NCBI RefSeq assembly: GCF_943737005.1
Contig: NZ_CALSFU010000010.1
Coordinates: 62,001-126,000, forward strand
DNA from: Achromobacter sp. Marseille-Q4962
GTDB lineage: Bacteria > Pseudomonadota > Gammaproteobacteria > Burkholderiales > Burkholderiaceae_B
Direction of reading: 5' to 3'
Length of the DNA stretch: 64,000 bases
In this document: in pieces, positions 1-8,558 of the stretch
Position numbering within the stretch: the stretch's first letter is position 1
How the letters are laid out: every line of letters begins with the position of its first letter
Made by a program: the position numbers and the translations under genes
The notes under the pieces: model-generated
The model's input: only the letters and a program-made list of their open reading frames with translations
What the model was told of the DNA's origin: nothing
Databases searched by the model: none

Positions 1-34
1 TGCCTTCCATAACAACGACACAGGAGACGAAACC

Positions 35-1015
35 ATGCGCACCCGGTTCAGCAACGCCCTGGCCTGTATGACGCTCGCGCTGGCCGCGGGCGGCGCGGGC
101 GCCCAGCCTCCGGCCCAGGCCCCGCAATACCCCACCCGCCCTATCCGGCTGATCGTTCCCTTCACGCCCGGCGGCGGCACGGACATCCTGGCGCGGGTGG
201 TGGCCGAAAGCATGTCGCGCCGCCTGCCGCAGGCCGTCGTCGTCGAGAACCATGCGGGCGGCAACACGCTGATCGCCACCGAGCTGCTGGCCAAGGCCGA
301 GCCCGACGGCTACACGCTGCTGATGCAGACCAACAACCTGGCTGTGAATCCGACCCTGTACAAGCATCTCGATTTCGACACGCTCAAAGACCTGGCGCCC
401 GTCTCGCTCGTGGCGCGCAATCCGCACGTGCTGGTGGTGAACCCGAAAGTGCCGGCCCGCAGCTTCGCGGAATTCATCACGTATGCCAAGGCCCATCCAG
501 GCCAGATGCACTTTGCCTCGGCGGGCAGCGGAACGGTCAACCACCTGACCGGCGAGCTGCTGAAGATGCAATCGGGCATCGACATCGTCCACGTGCCCTA
601 CCGGGGCAGCGGCTCGGTCATGCCCGACCTGCTGGCCGGACGGGTCGAAATGCAGTTCGCCGCGCTGCCCGTGGTCAGCGGCTACATCCGCGACGGGCGC
701 CTGCGGGCGCTGGCCGTCACCACGCGCGAGCGTTTCAAGGGCCTGCCCGAGGTGCCGACCATCGCGGAAAGCGGCTACCCCGATTACGACTTCAGCTCCT
801 GGTTCGGCATCCTCGCGCCGGCCGGCACGCCCGCGCCCGTCATCGGCCTGCTCAGCGCCCAGGTCGGACAGGCGCTGGCCGACCCGAAAGTCATCGAGCG
901 GCTGTCCGACTACGAGCTCATCGGCTCCACGCCCCAGGCGTTCGGCGATTTCCTCCGCGCCGAAATCACCCGTTCCGCCGACATCGTGAAGCGCTCCGGC
1001 GCCTCCATAGACTGA
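35..1015 (+). CDS. TTT-family (Bug) periplasmic substrate-binding protein
   Basis: Periplasmic receptor of the tripartite tricarboxylate transporter Bug family, which binds carboxylates or similar small acids for a TctA/TctB-type permease. Residues 1-23 form a Sec signal peptide ending AGA before Gln24. The family loop PFTPGGGTD lies at residues 42-50, followed by VVVENHAGG and, mid-protein, VPYRGSG. The length of 326 aa is normal. The ATG follows AGGAGA at good spacing. It ends 8 nt before an HpaI-type aldolase, so the two are probably cotranscribed. No TctA or TctB gene is in the window, so ligand and permease are unknown. Confidence 0.93.
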   Translation: MRTRFSNALACMTLALAAGGAGAQPPAQAPQYPTRPIRLIVPFTPGGGTDILARVVAESMSRRLPQAVVVENHAGGNTLIATELLAKAEPDGYTLLMQTNNLAVNPTLYKHLDFDTLKDLAPVSLVARNPHVLVVNPKVPARSFAEFITYAKAHPGQMHFASAGSGTVNHLTGELLKMQSGIDIVHVPYRGSGSVMPDLLAGRVEMQFAALPVVSGYIRDGRLRALAVTTRERFKGLPEVPTIAESGYPDYDFSSWFGILAPAGTPAPVIGLLSAQVGQALADPKVIERLSDYELIGSTPQAFGDFLRAEITRSADIVKRSGASID

Positions 1016-1023
1016 GGAAACGC

Positions 1024-1824
1024 ATGAACACGCCCGCTTCCCTGCCCAATCCCCTGATGGACCGGCTGCGCGCCGGCGGCCTCGGCCTGTCGATGATCGT
1101 CAAACAGTGCCGCAGCGTGGATGTCGTATCCGCCGCGCTGGGTTGCGGCTACGACGCCCTCATGATCGACCTGGAACACGCGTGCATCGGCGAGGAAGCG
1201 GCGGCGCAGATCTGCGTCGCGGCCTTGCTCGGCGGCCTCACGCCGCTGGTGCGCATTCCCTGCCACGACAGCCACTACGCGGCGCGCATCCTGGATGCCG
1301 GCGCCGCGGGCATCGTGGCCCCGCACGTGACCTGCGCCGAACAGGCGCGCCGCATCGTGGCCGCCTGCCGCTTTCCGCCGCGGGGACAACGCTCGGTGGC
1401 GGCGCAATGGCCGCAGCTGTCGTACCGCAGCGTCCCCGCCGCCGAAGCCCGCCTGCTGATCGAGTCGCAGACCGTGGTGATCGCCATGCTGGAGTCGCCC
1501 GAAGCCATCGACAACGCCGAAGAGATCGCCGCCGTGGAAGGCGTGGACATCCTGCACATCGGCAGCAATGACCTGTGCGATACCTACGGCATACCCGGCC
1601 GTTTCTCCGATCCGCGCATTCTCGACGCCTACCGGCGAGTCGCGGCAGCCTGCGGGCGCCACGGCAAGTACCTCGGCGCGGGCGGCCTGGGCTCGGCTCC
1701 GGAGGTCCTGGAGCAGGTCGTCGGCCTGGGCGCGCGCTACGTCACGGCAGGCAACGACTGGGCATTCTTCGTGCAGGCGGCGCGCCAGAAGGCCGCCGCC
1801 GTGCGCGCCCTGCATCCGGGCTAG
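1024..1824 (+). CDS. HpcH/HpaI-family aldolase
   Basis: Class II pyruvate aldolase of the HpaI type (relatives are 4-hydroxy-2-oxoheptanedioate and 2-dehydro-3-deoxyglucarate aldolases), a cytosolic enzyme that cleaves 2-keto-hydroxy acids. Visible motifs: MIDLEHA near residue 50, GIVAPHV near 95, PPRGQRS near 118, MLESPEAIDNAEEIAAVEGV near 155 with the expected metal-binding Glu, and HIGSNDL near 178 with the expected Asp. At 266 aa it is full length. It lies between a Bug receptor and a lactonase, which suggests the catabolism of an imported sugar acid or aromatic breakdown product. The exact substrate cannot be read from the sequence. Confidence 0.9.
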   Translation: MNTPASLPNPLMDRLRAGGLGLSMIVKQCRSVDVVSAALGCGYDALMIDLEHACIGEEAAAQICVAALLGGLTPLVRIPCHDSHYAARILDAGAAGIVAPHVTCAEQARRIVAACRFPPRGQRSVAAQWPQLSYRSVPAAEARLLIESQTVVIAMLESPEAIDNAEEIAAVEGVDILHIGSNDLCDTYGIPGRFSDPRILDAYRRVAAACGRHGKYLGAGGLGSAPEVLEQVVGLGARYVTAGNDWAFFVQAARQKAAAVRALHPG

Positions 1825-1894
1825 CCGGATGCGCGCTTTTCGTGGCGCGCCCTTGCCCGCCGCGCCCGGCACTTTTTCCCCTGGGAGTCTGTTC

Positions 1895-2818
1895 ATGCGC
1901 ATCATTGCCGAAGACCTGTGGTTTCCCGAAGGCCCCGTCGCCCTGCCGGACGGCGGCTGGCTGGTGGTGGAGATTCGACGCCAGACCCTGACGCGCATCG
2001 ACCCCGACGGCGGCAAGCGCGTCGTCGCGAAGCTGGGCGGCGGCCCCAATAGCTGCGCGCTGGGGCCGGACGGCAAGGTCTATGTCTGCAACAACGGCGG
2101 CTTCAAGTTCGTGCAGCGCGCGGACGGCCGCATGGTCACGGCCGGCCAGGCCGACGACTACTCCGGCGGCCGTATCGAGCGGGTCGACCTGGACACTGGC
2201 CGCTTCGAGGTGCTGTACGACCGGGTGGGCGCCAATCCGGTGCGCGGCCCCAACGACCTGGTCTTCGACGCGCATGGCGGCTTCTATTTCACCGACCCCG
2301 GCAAGACCCGCCACCGCGACGCCGACCGCGGCTGCGTATGCTATGCGCGCGCCGACGGGTCGCTGATCCGCGAAGTCATCTTTCCGATCTCGCGCCCCAA
2401 CGGCGTCGGCCTTTCGCCCGACGGCAAGACCCTGTACGTGGCCGAAACCGAGACGGCCCGGTTGTGGGCATGGGAAGTGGCTGGGCCCGGCGAACTGCGC
2501 CACGCCCCGGCCCCCTCGCCGCACGGCGGCCGCCTGGTCGCCGCGGGCCCCGGCTACCGCCGCTTCGACTCGCTGGCGGTCGAAGCGGGCGGCAATGTCT
2601 GCGTGGGCACGCTGGACGTGGGCGGCATCACGGTCATCACGCCGGACGGCGACACGAGCTTCGTGCCCGTCGAGGGCGACACCCATATCACCAACCTGTG
2701 TTTCGGCGGCCCGGGCCTGCGCACGGCCTGCGTCACGCAGTCGTACGCGGGACGCCTGGTCGAGCTGGACTGGCCGCGCCCCGGCCTGCCGCTCAACTAT
2801 GGAGGGCTTGCGCCATGA
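1895..2818 (+). CDS. SMP-30/gluconolactonase family protein
   Basis: Six-bladed beta-propeller lactonase of the SMP-30/LRE family, 307 aa, probably a metal-dependent sugar lactonase in the cytosol. The N-terminal FPEGP places the usual metal-ligand Glu at residue 12. GPNDLVFD supplies the central Asn, and SPDGKTLYVAE the blade with the catalytic Asp. I start at the ATG after GGGAG; the frame stays open further upstream, but that stretch only overlaps the aldolase gene. Its stop overlaps the next gene's start (ATGA), indicating translational coupling with the downstream Bug receptor. A lactonase with an aldolase suggests a sugar-acid pathway; the substrate is an inference. Confidence 0.9.
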   Translation: MRIIAEDLWFPEGPVALPDGGWLVVEIRRQTLTRIDPDGGKRVVAKLGGGPNSCALGPDGKVYVCNNGGFKFVQRADGRMVTAGQADDYSGGRIERVDLDTGRFEVLYDRVGANPVRGPNDLVFDAHGGFYFTDPGKTRHRDADRGCVCYARADGSLIREVIFPISRPNGVGLSPDGKTLYVAETETARLWAWEVAGPGELRHAPAPSPHGGRLVAAGPGYRRFDSLAVEAGGNVCVGTLDVGGITVITPDGDTSFVPVEGDTHITNLCFGGPGLRTACVTQSYAGRLVELDWPRPGLPLNYGGLAP

Positions 2819-3798
2819 AACGCCGCGATATCCTGGCCGCGCTGGGAGCCGGCGCCGCCTGGGCGGCCCTGGGCCGGACCTGGGCCGCGCCGCCCTATCC
2901 CGAGCGCGCCATCCGGCTGCTCATTCCGTTCTCGCCAGGCGGTTCCACCGACGTATTCGGGCGCCGCTACGGGCAGGCCATGGGACAGCGCCTGGGCCAG
3001 AGCGTGGTGGTGGAGAACAAGGCCGGCGCGGCGGGCGCCATCGCGGCGATGGCCACGCTGCGCGCGCCGGCGGACGGCTACACGCTGATGCTGGGCACCT
3101 CCAGCAACACCACCGCCGGTCCCGCCACCAACCCCGCCTTCGAATACGACCCGCGCAAGGACTTCTCGGCCATCGGCATCATGGGCGTGCAGCCCATGGT
3201 GCTGGCCGTCAACCCCGGGCTGCCGGCGCACACGCTGGCCGAACTCGTCGCGCTGCTGCGCGCCAATCCCGGCAAGTACTCGTATGGTTCGGGCGGCATC
3301 GGCGGCATCTCGCACCTGACCGGCGAGTTCTTCAAGGATCGCGCCGGCGGCCTGAAACTCGAGCACATCGTCTACAAGGGCAGCGGACCCGCATTGCAGG
3401 ACCTGCTGGCCGGCCGCGTCCAGGTCATGTTCGACAGCGCGGTGCCTCACCTGCCGTTCGTGCAGGCGGGCAAGGTCCGCATCCTGGCGACGTTCTGGCC
3501 CAAGCGCATCGGCGCCCTGCCCGACGTGCCCACGACGCGCGAGGCGGGATATCCCGATCTCGTGTCCGCCACCGCCCTGTTCCTCCTGGGGCCGCGGGGC
3601 ATTGCGCCCGAAGTCTCGGGCCGCCTTCAGGGCGCGTCCCGCGAGACGCTGTCCGATCCGGCGTTCCGCCGCGGCATGTCGGAAATGGGGATCGAACCGC
3701 CCGACGAAGTGTCCGCGGCCTCCGCGGCCCGGTACATCGCCGAGGACATGGACAAGTGGGCCCGCATCGCCAGGAACATTTCACTGCAACTCGGCTGA
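2815..3798 (+). CDS. TTT-family (Bug) substrate-binding protein with twin-arginine-like leader
   Basis: Second Bug receptor of this island, 327 aa. The leader starts MKRRDILAALGAG and continues into an Ala-rich hydrophobic stretch. The Arg-Arg pair before the hydrophobic core resembles a Tat signal, unlike the Sec leader of the first Bug gene here. The family loop PFSPGGSTD and the VVVENKAGAAGA and YKGSGPALQDLLAG motifs are intact. The start is fixed by the 4-nt ATGA overlap with the lactonase gene. Two receptors in one cluster suggest two related ligands or different binding affinities, which is inference. Confidence 0.92.
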   Translation: MKRRDILAALGAGAAWAALGRTWAAPPYPERAIRLLIPFSPGGSTDVFGRRYGQAMGQRLGQSVVVENKAGAAGAIAAMATLRAPADGYTLMLGTSSNTTAGPATNPAFEYDPRKDFSAIGIMGVQPMVLAVNPGLPAHTLAELVALLRANPGKYSYGSGGIGGISHLTGEFFKDRAGGLKLEHIVYKGSGPALQDLLAGRVQVMFDSAVPHLPFVQAGKVRILATFWPKRIGALPDVPTTREAGYPDLVSATALFLLGPRGIAPEVSGRLQGASRETLSDPAFRRGMSEMGIEPPDEVSAASAARYIAEDMDKWARIARNISLQLG

Positions 3799-3821
3799 AC
3801 GCCAGCCGCAAGGAGAGCCCC

Positions 3822-4121
3822 ATGCTGTTTCTGGTCATCAGTTCGCCGCGCCCCGAGCGCCCCTCGTCCATGCGCCCCGGCCAGAAAGCCTATTGGGATT
3901 GGCTCAACGGGCTGGAAGCGGCCGGCGTGGTCCGGCACGTGTGGAACAAGGTCGGCCGCGGCGCCATCGTCGTGCTGGACGTGGACTCGCACGAGAAGCT
4001 GCATGTGCTGCTGAACCAATGGGCCGAGCACGTGCCCGCCTCGTTCGAGGTGTATGCGGTAACGCCGAAATCGTTCCAGGAAACCATCGCGCGGCAGGGA
4101 ACCAACCCGCTGGAACTGTGA
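3822..4121 (+). CDS. Muconolactone delta-isomerase-like small protein
   Basis: A 99-aa ferredoxin-like alpha/beta-barrel protein resembling muconolactone delta-isomerase (the CatC family). It begins MLFLV, has HVWNKVGRGAIVVLDVDS mid-protein where CatC has its WR..G...VFDVDS strand, and ends with a strand like the CatC EVTPL region. The ATG sits 7 nt after AAGGAGAG. It ends the operon-like run after the Bug receptor. True CatC acts in catechol degradation, and the catBA pair of this window (39-41 kb) has no catC beside it. The neighbours here point to another lactone, so the true substrate is open. Confidence 0.75.
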   Translation: MLFLVISSPRPERPSSMRPGQKAYWDWLNGLEAAGVVRHVWNKVGRGAIVVLDVDSHEKLHVLLNQWAEHVPASFEVYAVTPKSFQETIARQGTNPLEL

Positions 4122-4241
4122 CGCGGTCCGCGCGCGGCGGCGCTGGGCCGCGGCCGCGCGCGCAGGCATAATGCTTCGGTAGCGCCCCGCCGCAGGCACC
4201 CGCGGCCGGCGGAGCGCGGACCCGCATGCCGGAGGCCCGCA

Positions 4242-5135
4242 GTGAACCTGCGCCAGTTGGAAGTCTTCCACGCCATCATCAAGGCCGGCTCGGTCACGGG
4301 CGCGGCCCGCGACCTCTGCGTCACGCAGCCGGCCGTCAGCGCGGTGCTGAAACATACCGAGCAGCAACTGCGCATGAAGCTCTTCGAGCGCATCGGCGGA
4401 CGCCTGCACCCGACGCCGGAAGCCCTGGCGCTGCTGCCCGACGTAAACGACATCTTCGGGCGCGTGCAGGCGGTCCAGCGCGTCGCCCAGGAACTGCGCG
4501 ACGGCAGGGCCGGCCAGCTCGTCGTCGCCACCTCGCCCACGCTCGTCAACGCGCTGCTGCCCGAGGCCGTGGCGGCGCTGCGCAAGCTCAGCCCCCAGCT
4601 CGGCATCTACGTGCGCTCGCTGCCCACGCCGCTGGCCATCGACAGGGTGTCGCGCCGCGAAGCCGACATGGGCGTGGTGTACGCGCCGGTCGAAGACCCC
4701 GCGGTGGACACCACGCCGCTGGCCAAATCCGAGATCGCCTGCGTGGTGCGCAAGGACCATCCGCTGGCCTCGCGCCGGCACGTCGACGCGCGCGACCTCG
4801 GCAGGGAACCCGTCATCTCGCTGGGCGCATCCACCCGCCTCGGGCAGGCCATCGCCGAAGCCTGCAAGCGCCGCTCCATGGCGCCGCCGGCCGTGGGCAT
4901 CGAGGCCAGCTCGTCGCTGACGGCCTGTCTCATGGTGAAGCACGGCGCGGGCGTGGCGCTCGTGGACCGCCTCAGCGCGCTGCCGGCCGGCCTGGACGAT
5001 CTGGTCTTCCTGCCGTTTCGGCCCCGCATCGAGTTCGGCGTGGTGCTCGTCTACCCCCGCGACCGCCCGCGCTCGCTGGCCGCGACGCGCCTGGCCGACC
5101 TGCTCGCCGACACCGCGCTGCGCGCCGGCTTCTAG
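4242..5135 (+). CDS. LysR-family transcriptional regulator
   Basis: LysR-type regulator of 297 aa. The N-terminal winged helix-turn-helix covers about residues 1-60, with the recognition helix around TQPAVSAVLKH. The rest is a type 2 periplasmic-binding fold for a small-molecule inducer. Translation starts at GTG; GGAGG lies about 7 nt upstream, and no better ATG in frame gives the conserved MNLRQLEVF start. It is on the same strand, 120 nt downstream of the isomerase-like gene, and probably regulates the preceding aldolase/lactonase/Bug genes. That target is inferred from position only. Confidence 0.92.
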   Translation: MNLRQLEVFHAIIKAGSVTGAARDLCVTQPAVSAVLKHTEQQLRMKLFERIGGRLHPTPEALALLPDVNDIFGRVQAVQRVAQELRDGRAGQLVVATSPTLVNALLPEAVAALRKLSPQLGIYVRSLPTPLAIDRVSRREADMGVVYAPVEDPAVDTTPLAKSEIACVVRKDHPLASRRHVDARDLGREPVISLGASTRLGQAIAEACKRRSMAPPAVGIEASSSLTACLMVKHGAGVALVDRLSALPAGLDDLVFLPFRPRIEFGVVLVYPRDRPRSLAATRLADLLADTALRAGF

Positions 5136-5164
5136 CTTCCAGCCCGGACCGTCCCCGCGTTCCG

Positions 5165-5789
5165 CTATTCCGGCTTCAGGCCCGCCGCCCGGATCGCCTC
5201 GCCCCATTTCTTCACGTCGTCGCGGACCTCGCGGCCCATGGCGCCGGGCGTGTCCAGCGCGCGCTCGTAGCCCAGCTCGCGCATCTGCCTCTGCATGTCG
5301 GGATGGCCGGCGGCGGCGGCCAGGGCCTGGTTCAGGCGGGCCACCACGTCGTCGGGCGTGCCGGCCGGCGCCATCAGGCCGTACCAGATGCGGACTTCAT
5401 GGCCGGGCACCTTCTCCGCGATGGCGGGCGGGTCCGGCAAGCTCGCGACACGATGCGCGTCCGCCACCGCCAGCCCGCGCAGCTTGCCCGAGCCGATGTA
5501 CGGCTGCGCCGGGTTGATGGCGGCCGACACCAGCGGAATGTGGCCGGCCAGCAGGTCGGACAAGGGCTGGCTCGAACCTTTGTAGGGCACGTGGGTCATG
5601 CGCGCGCCGGTCATGTGCACGAGCAGCTCCACGGCCAGGTGCTGCGGCGTGCCCACGCCGGGCGTGCCGTAGCTGACCTGGCCGGGATGGGCCTTCGCAT
5701 AAGCCAGCAGCTCGTCCAGCGTGCCGAAGGGCGACGCGGGGCCGGCCGCCAGCACGATGGGCGACGTGGCGATGATGCCTACCCCGCGC
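5165..5789 (-). pseudogene. 5'-truncated Bug (TTT) receptor gene
   Basis: The reading frame matches the C-terminal two thirds of a Bug receptor from GIIATSPIVLAAGP onward, including YAKAHPGQVSYG, HVPYKGSSQPLSDLLAG and a normal end AIRAAGLKPE. The signal peptide and the ligand loop PFxPGGxxD, roughly the first 110 residues, are missing. Upstream of the match the frame runs straight into the 3' end of the neighbouring Bug gene, read out of frame, so no start codon belongs to this gene. The join is within a few bases of that gene's TAA stop. A deletion removed the 5' half and the intergenic DNA. It cannot encode a working receptor. Confidence 0.85.
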
Positions 5790-6761
5790 TTATTGAGGTT
5801 CGATGCCCGCCTGCCTAACCTTCTCGCCCCACACCGATTTCTGCCGCGCCACGAAGGAGCCGAATGCCGCGGCCCGGGCCGGCGTGGGATCGGCGCCCAT
5901 CTGCCTGAGCTTCTGCTGGATCTCGGCGGACGAAACAATGCGGTAGAGCGTGTCGGCCAGGCGCGCCGACACCGCCTCGGGCATCCTGGCCGGTCCGAAT
6001 ATGCCGACCCAGGCTGCCAGGTCGAAGCCGGGCTTGCCCAGCGCTTCGGACACGGGCGGCAGATCGGGCGCGAGCGTGCTGCGCCGCTCGGTGGACACCG
6101 CCAGCGCCCGCAGCGCGCCGCTCTGGATGTGCCCCGCCGCCGACGCCAGATCCACGAACATGAACGTGGTGCGCCCGCCGATCACGTCGGTCATGGCTTG
6201 CGGCGTGCTCTTGTAGGGAATGGCGGCGGCCTCCATGCCCGTTATCTTGTCGAAGGACGCCGCGGCGATCTGTCCGGTGCTGTTGCCGTATGCATAGTTC
6301 ACCGCGCCGCGATGCGCCTTCCCATAGGCCAGCAGCTCGGCCACGTTCCTGGCCGGCACCTTGCTGCCCACCACCAGCACGAACGGAAAATTGCATACCT
6401 GCACCAGCGGGGTGAAATCGGCGACCGGGTCGTAGCGCAACTGCTTGAACAGGTAGGGATTGGAGGAATGCGTGGTGTTGGTCGCCAGCATGATGGTGTA
6501 GCCGTCGGGTTGGGCGCGGGCCACGAAATCCGAGGCGACCTGGCCCGAGGCGCCGGCCTTGTTCTCGACGATGACCGGCTGGCCCAGTTCGCCTTGCAGC
6601 TTTTCGGCGATCATGCGCGCCACGATGTCGCTGGCGCTGCCCGCGGCGAATGCCGTGATCATGTGCACCGGCTGCGACGGGTATGCGGGCTGGGCTTGCG
6701 CCGAGGCGCACGCGAGCGTGGCGAAGACGGCCGCGCACAGCTTTCCTGTAAGTGAATGCAT
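5790..6761 (-). CDS. TTT-family (Bug) periplasmic substrate-binding protein
   Basis: Bug receptor of 323 aa. It has a Sec signal peptide (about residues 1-23, ending ASAQAQ), then YPSQPVHMITAFAAGSASD, the ligand loop in a variant form without the usual PGG. VIVENKAGASGQVASD and IPYKSTPQAMTDVIGG are also present, and it ends GIEPQ, a common Bug terminus. It is the penultimate cistron of a minus-strand run with a CitE-like lyase, enoyl-CoA hydratase, CoA transferase and BKACE. This makes a carboxylate the probable ligand. The altered loop may mean a different ligand-binding mode. Confidence 0.92.
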   Translation of the reverse strand: MHSLTGKLCAAVFATLACASAQAQPAYPSQPVHMITAFAAGSASDIVARMIAEKLQGELGQPVIVENKAGASGQVASDFVARAQPDGYTIMLATNTTHSSNPYLFKQLRYDPVADFTPLVQVCNFPFVLVVGSKVPARNVAELLAYGKAHRGAVNYAYGNSTGQIAAASFDKITGMEAAAIPYKSTPQAMTDVIGGRTTFMFVDLASAAGHIQSGALRALAVSTERRSTLAPDLPPVSEALGKPGFDLAAWVGIFGPARMPEAVSARLADTLYRIVSSAEIQQKLRQMGADPTPARAAAFGSFVARQKSVWGEKVRQAGIEPQ

Positions 6762-6817
6762 GGTGTGTCTCCTTCGGTAGAGAGGCCCCCGCCATCTGCG
6801 CGCGGTGGGCCCGCGCC

Positions 6818-7693
6818 CTATTGCGGCGCGGGAACGTTCGCCAGGATGCGCTGGGCCTGCTTGAGGTGCGGGCGGTCCAGCATTTCCCCGTCGAGCTGCA
6901 GCGTTCCCACGCCGGGCGACTGCTCGAACGCGGCCACGATGCGGCGGGCCCGCTCGATGTCGGCCGCGTCCGGCGTGAACGCCTGGTTGATCGGCGCCAC
7001 CTGGTCGGGATGAATGGCGATCTTTCCGCTGAAACCCGCGCGCCGGGCGCTGGCGGCGTCCTTGGCCAGCCCTTCCGGGTCGCGGAAATTGCCCCATATG
7101 GTGTCGATGGCGGGCACGCCCGCGGCATGCGCGCCCAGCAGGCACAGCGAACGGGCCATGCGGTAGGTGAAGTCGTACTCGCCGTTGTCCAGGCGGTTGC
7201 TGGCCGCGCCCACCGCCGCCGCCAGGTCTTCCGCGCCCCAGGTCAGTCCGCGCAGGCGCGGGCTGCATCCCGCATAGCCGCCCAGCGTGAACATGGCCTG
7301 CGGCGTCTCCGTGGCCACGGGCATGATGCCGATGCCGCCCTGTGCCAGGCCGTCGCGCGCTTCCAGCGCGCTGAGGTAACGGTCGAGCAGGACGATGTCG
7401 GCCGCGCCGTTGACCTTGGGCAGCAGGATGCCCGCGGGCGCGGCGCGCGCCACCGCGGCCAGGTCGTCCAGCGCCAGCCCGGAGTCCAGCGGGTTGATGC
7501 GCACCCAGAGCTGCGCCGCCGCGCCCCGGTTGGCCTCCAGGTACTCGCGCACCATGCCGCGCGCCAGCGGCAGCCGCGAAGCCTCGACCGAATCCTCCAG
7601 GTCGAGGATCAGGGCGTCGGCGCCGGCGCCCGCGGCCTTGGCCTGCTTGCGTTCGCTGTCGCCGGGCACGAACAGTAAAGATCTCAAAGGCAT
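6818..7693 (-). CDS. HpcH/HpaI aldolase/citrate lyase (CitE-like) family protein
   Basis: CitE-type acyl-CoA lyase or hydrolase, 291 aa, of the superfamily that includes citrate lyase beta subunit, malyl-CoA lyase and L-malyl-CoA thioesterase. It begins MPLRSLLFVPGDSERK and has LILDLEDSV near residue 34, the Mg-binding region. Other motifs are WVRINPLDS near 68, MPVATETPQAMF with the conserved Glu near 140, and LTWGAEDLAAAVGA near 165 with the second acidic ligand. It forms one run with the enoyl-CoA hydratase and CoA transferase upstream. A role in cleaving a hydroxyacyl-CoA intermediate is inferred; the substrate is not determined. Confidence 0.9.
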   Translation of the reverse strand: MPLRSLLFVPGDSERKQAKAAGAGADALILDLEDSVEASRLPLARGMVREYLEANRGAAAQLWVRINPLDSGLALDDLAAVARAAPAGILLPKVNGAADIVLLDRYLSALEARDGLAQGGIGIMPVATETPQAMFTLGGYAGCSPRLRGLTWGAEDLAAAVGAASNRLDNGEYDFTYRMARSLCLLGAHAAGVPAIDTIWGNFRDPEGLAKDAASARRAGFSGKIAIHPDQVAPINQAFTPDAADIERARRIVAAFEQSPGVGTLQLDGEMLDRPHLKQAQRILANVPAPQ

Positions 7694-7728
7694 GGGAACT
7701 CCCGTCAATGGTTGGTGTTGCGGTCCGC

Positions 7729-8502
7729 TCAGCATCCGCGGAAATGCGGCTTGCGCCGTTGCGCGAAGGCTTTCGTTCCTTCCTGCACGTCTTCCGAGGT
7801 CTGCAGCAGCCGCAGGAAGACCTGCTCCATGCGCAGCCCCGCAGCGAGGTCCAGGTCGCGGCTGCGCAGCGCCAGCTCCTTGGCGGCCTGCACGGCCAGC
7901 GGCGCGTTGGCGGCCAGGCGGCGCGCGTACGCCATGGCGGCGTCCATCAGTCCGTCCGCCGGCACGACCTGGTTGACCAGCCCCCAGCGCGCCGCCGTGG
8001 CGGCATCGAACCTGTCGCCGATGAGCAGCATCTCCATGGCGATGGCGTGGGGCAATTGCTGGATGATGCGCTGGGTGCCGCCGTTGGCCGGAAACACGCC
8101 CCGCTGCACCTCGCTCAACCCGAAAACGGCCGACTCGCAGCAGACGCGCAGATCGGTGGCCAGCAGCAAGGTCATGCCCCCGCCCAGGCAATAGCCGTTG
8201 ACGGCCGCCACCACGGGTTTCCAGAGTTCGATGCCCCGGTTGAGCAACTGGTCTTGCTGGGTGCGCATCAGGGCGCCCAGGCCGGGCGGCGCGCCGATGA
8301 AGGACTTGAGGTCGGCGCCGGCGCAGAACGCCTGGTCGCCCGCGCCGGTGACGACGGCCACGCGGATCGCGTCGTCGTCGCGCACGCGCTGCCACGCCTG
8401 CGACAGCAGCGCGTAGTGCTCGGCATCGAGGGCATTGCGTCTTTCGGGCCGGTTGATGGTGATGGTGGCGACGCCGTCGCCGACGGAAAAGTCGATGGAC
8501 AC
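7729..8502 (-). CDS. Enoyl-CoA hydratase/isomerase family protein
   Basis: Crotonase-fold protein of 257 aa. The start is GTG, chosen because AAGGAGA lies about 8 nt upstream and the product then begins at the first beta-strand (SIDFSVGDGVATITINRPERRNAL). The oxyanion-hole region AFCAGADLKSF is near residue 65, and the second oxyanion segment NGYCLGGGMTLLLATDLR near 105. The catalytic Glu region reads FGLSEVQRGVFPANGG. It probably hydrates the enoyl-CoA made after CoA activation by the type III CoA transferase encoded next door. Confidence 0.93.
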   Translation of the reverse strand: MSIDFSVGDGVATITINRPERRNALDAEHYALLSQAWQRVRDDDAIRVAVVTGAGDQAFCAGADLKSFIGAPPGLGALMRTQQDQLLNRGIELWKPVVAAVNGYCLGGGMTLLLATDLRVCCESAVFGLSEVQRGVFPANGGTQRIIQQLPHAIAMEMLLIGDRFDAATAARWGLVNQVVPADGLMDAAMAYARRLAANAPLAVQAAKELALRSRDLDLAAGLRMEQVFLRLLQTSEDVQEGTKAFAQRRKPHFRGC

Positions 8503-8558
8503 CGGGTTGTCTCCTTCTATGACGCCGCGGTCCGCGGGCGGACCGGGCCGGCCGGGGC

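Noticed and set aside
910-2686. Long minus-strand open frames (388 and 314 aa) opposite the aldolase and SMP-30 genes
   Set aside because: Ala/Arg/Gly-rich composition with no family match; they mirror high-GC codon use of the real plus-strand genes.
3627-5207. 526-aa minus-strand open frame opposite the isomerase-like and LysR genes
   Set aside because: Antisense shadow; the plus strand has clear LysR and CatC-like proteins with ribosome sites.
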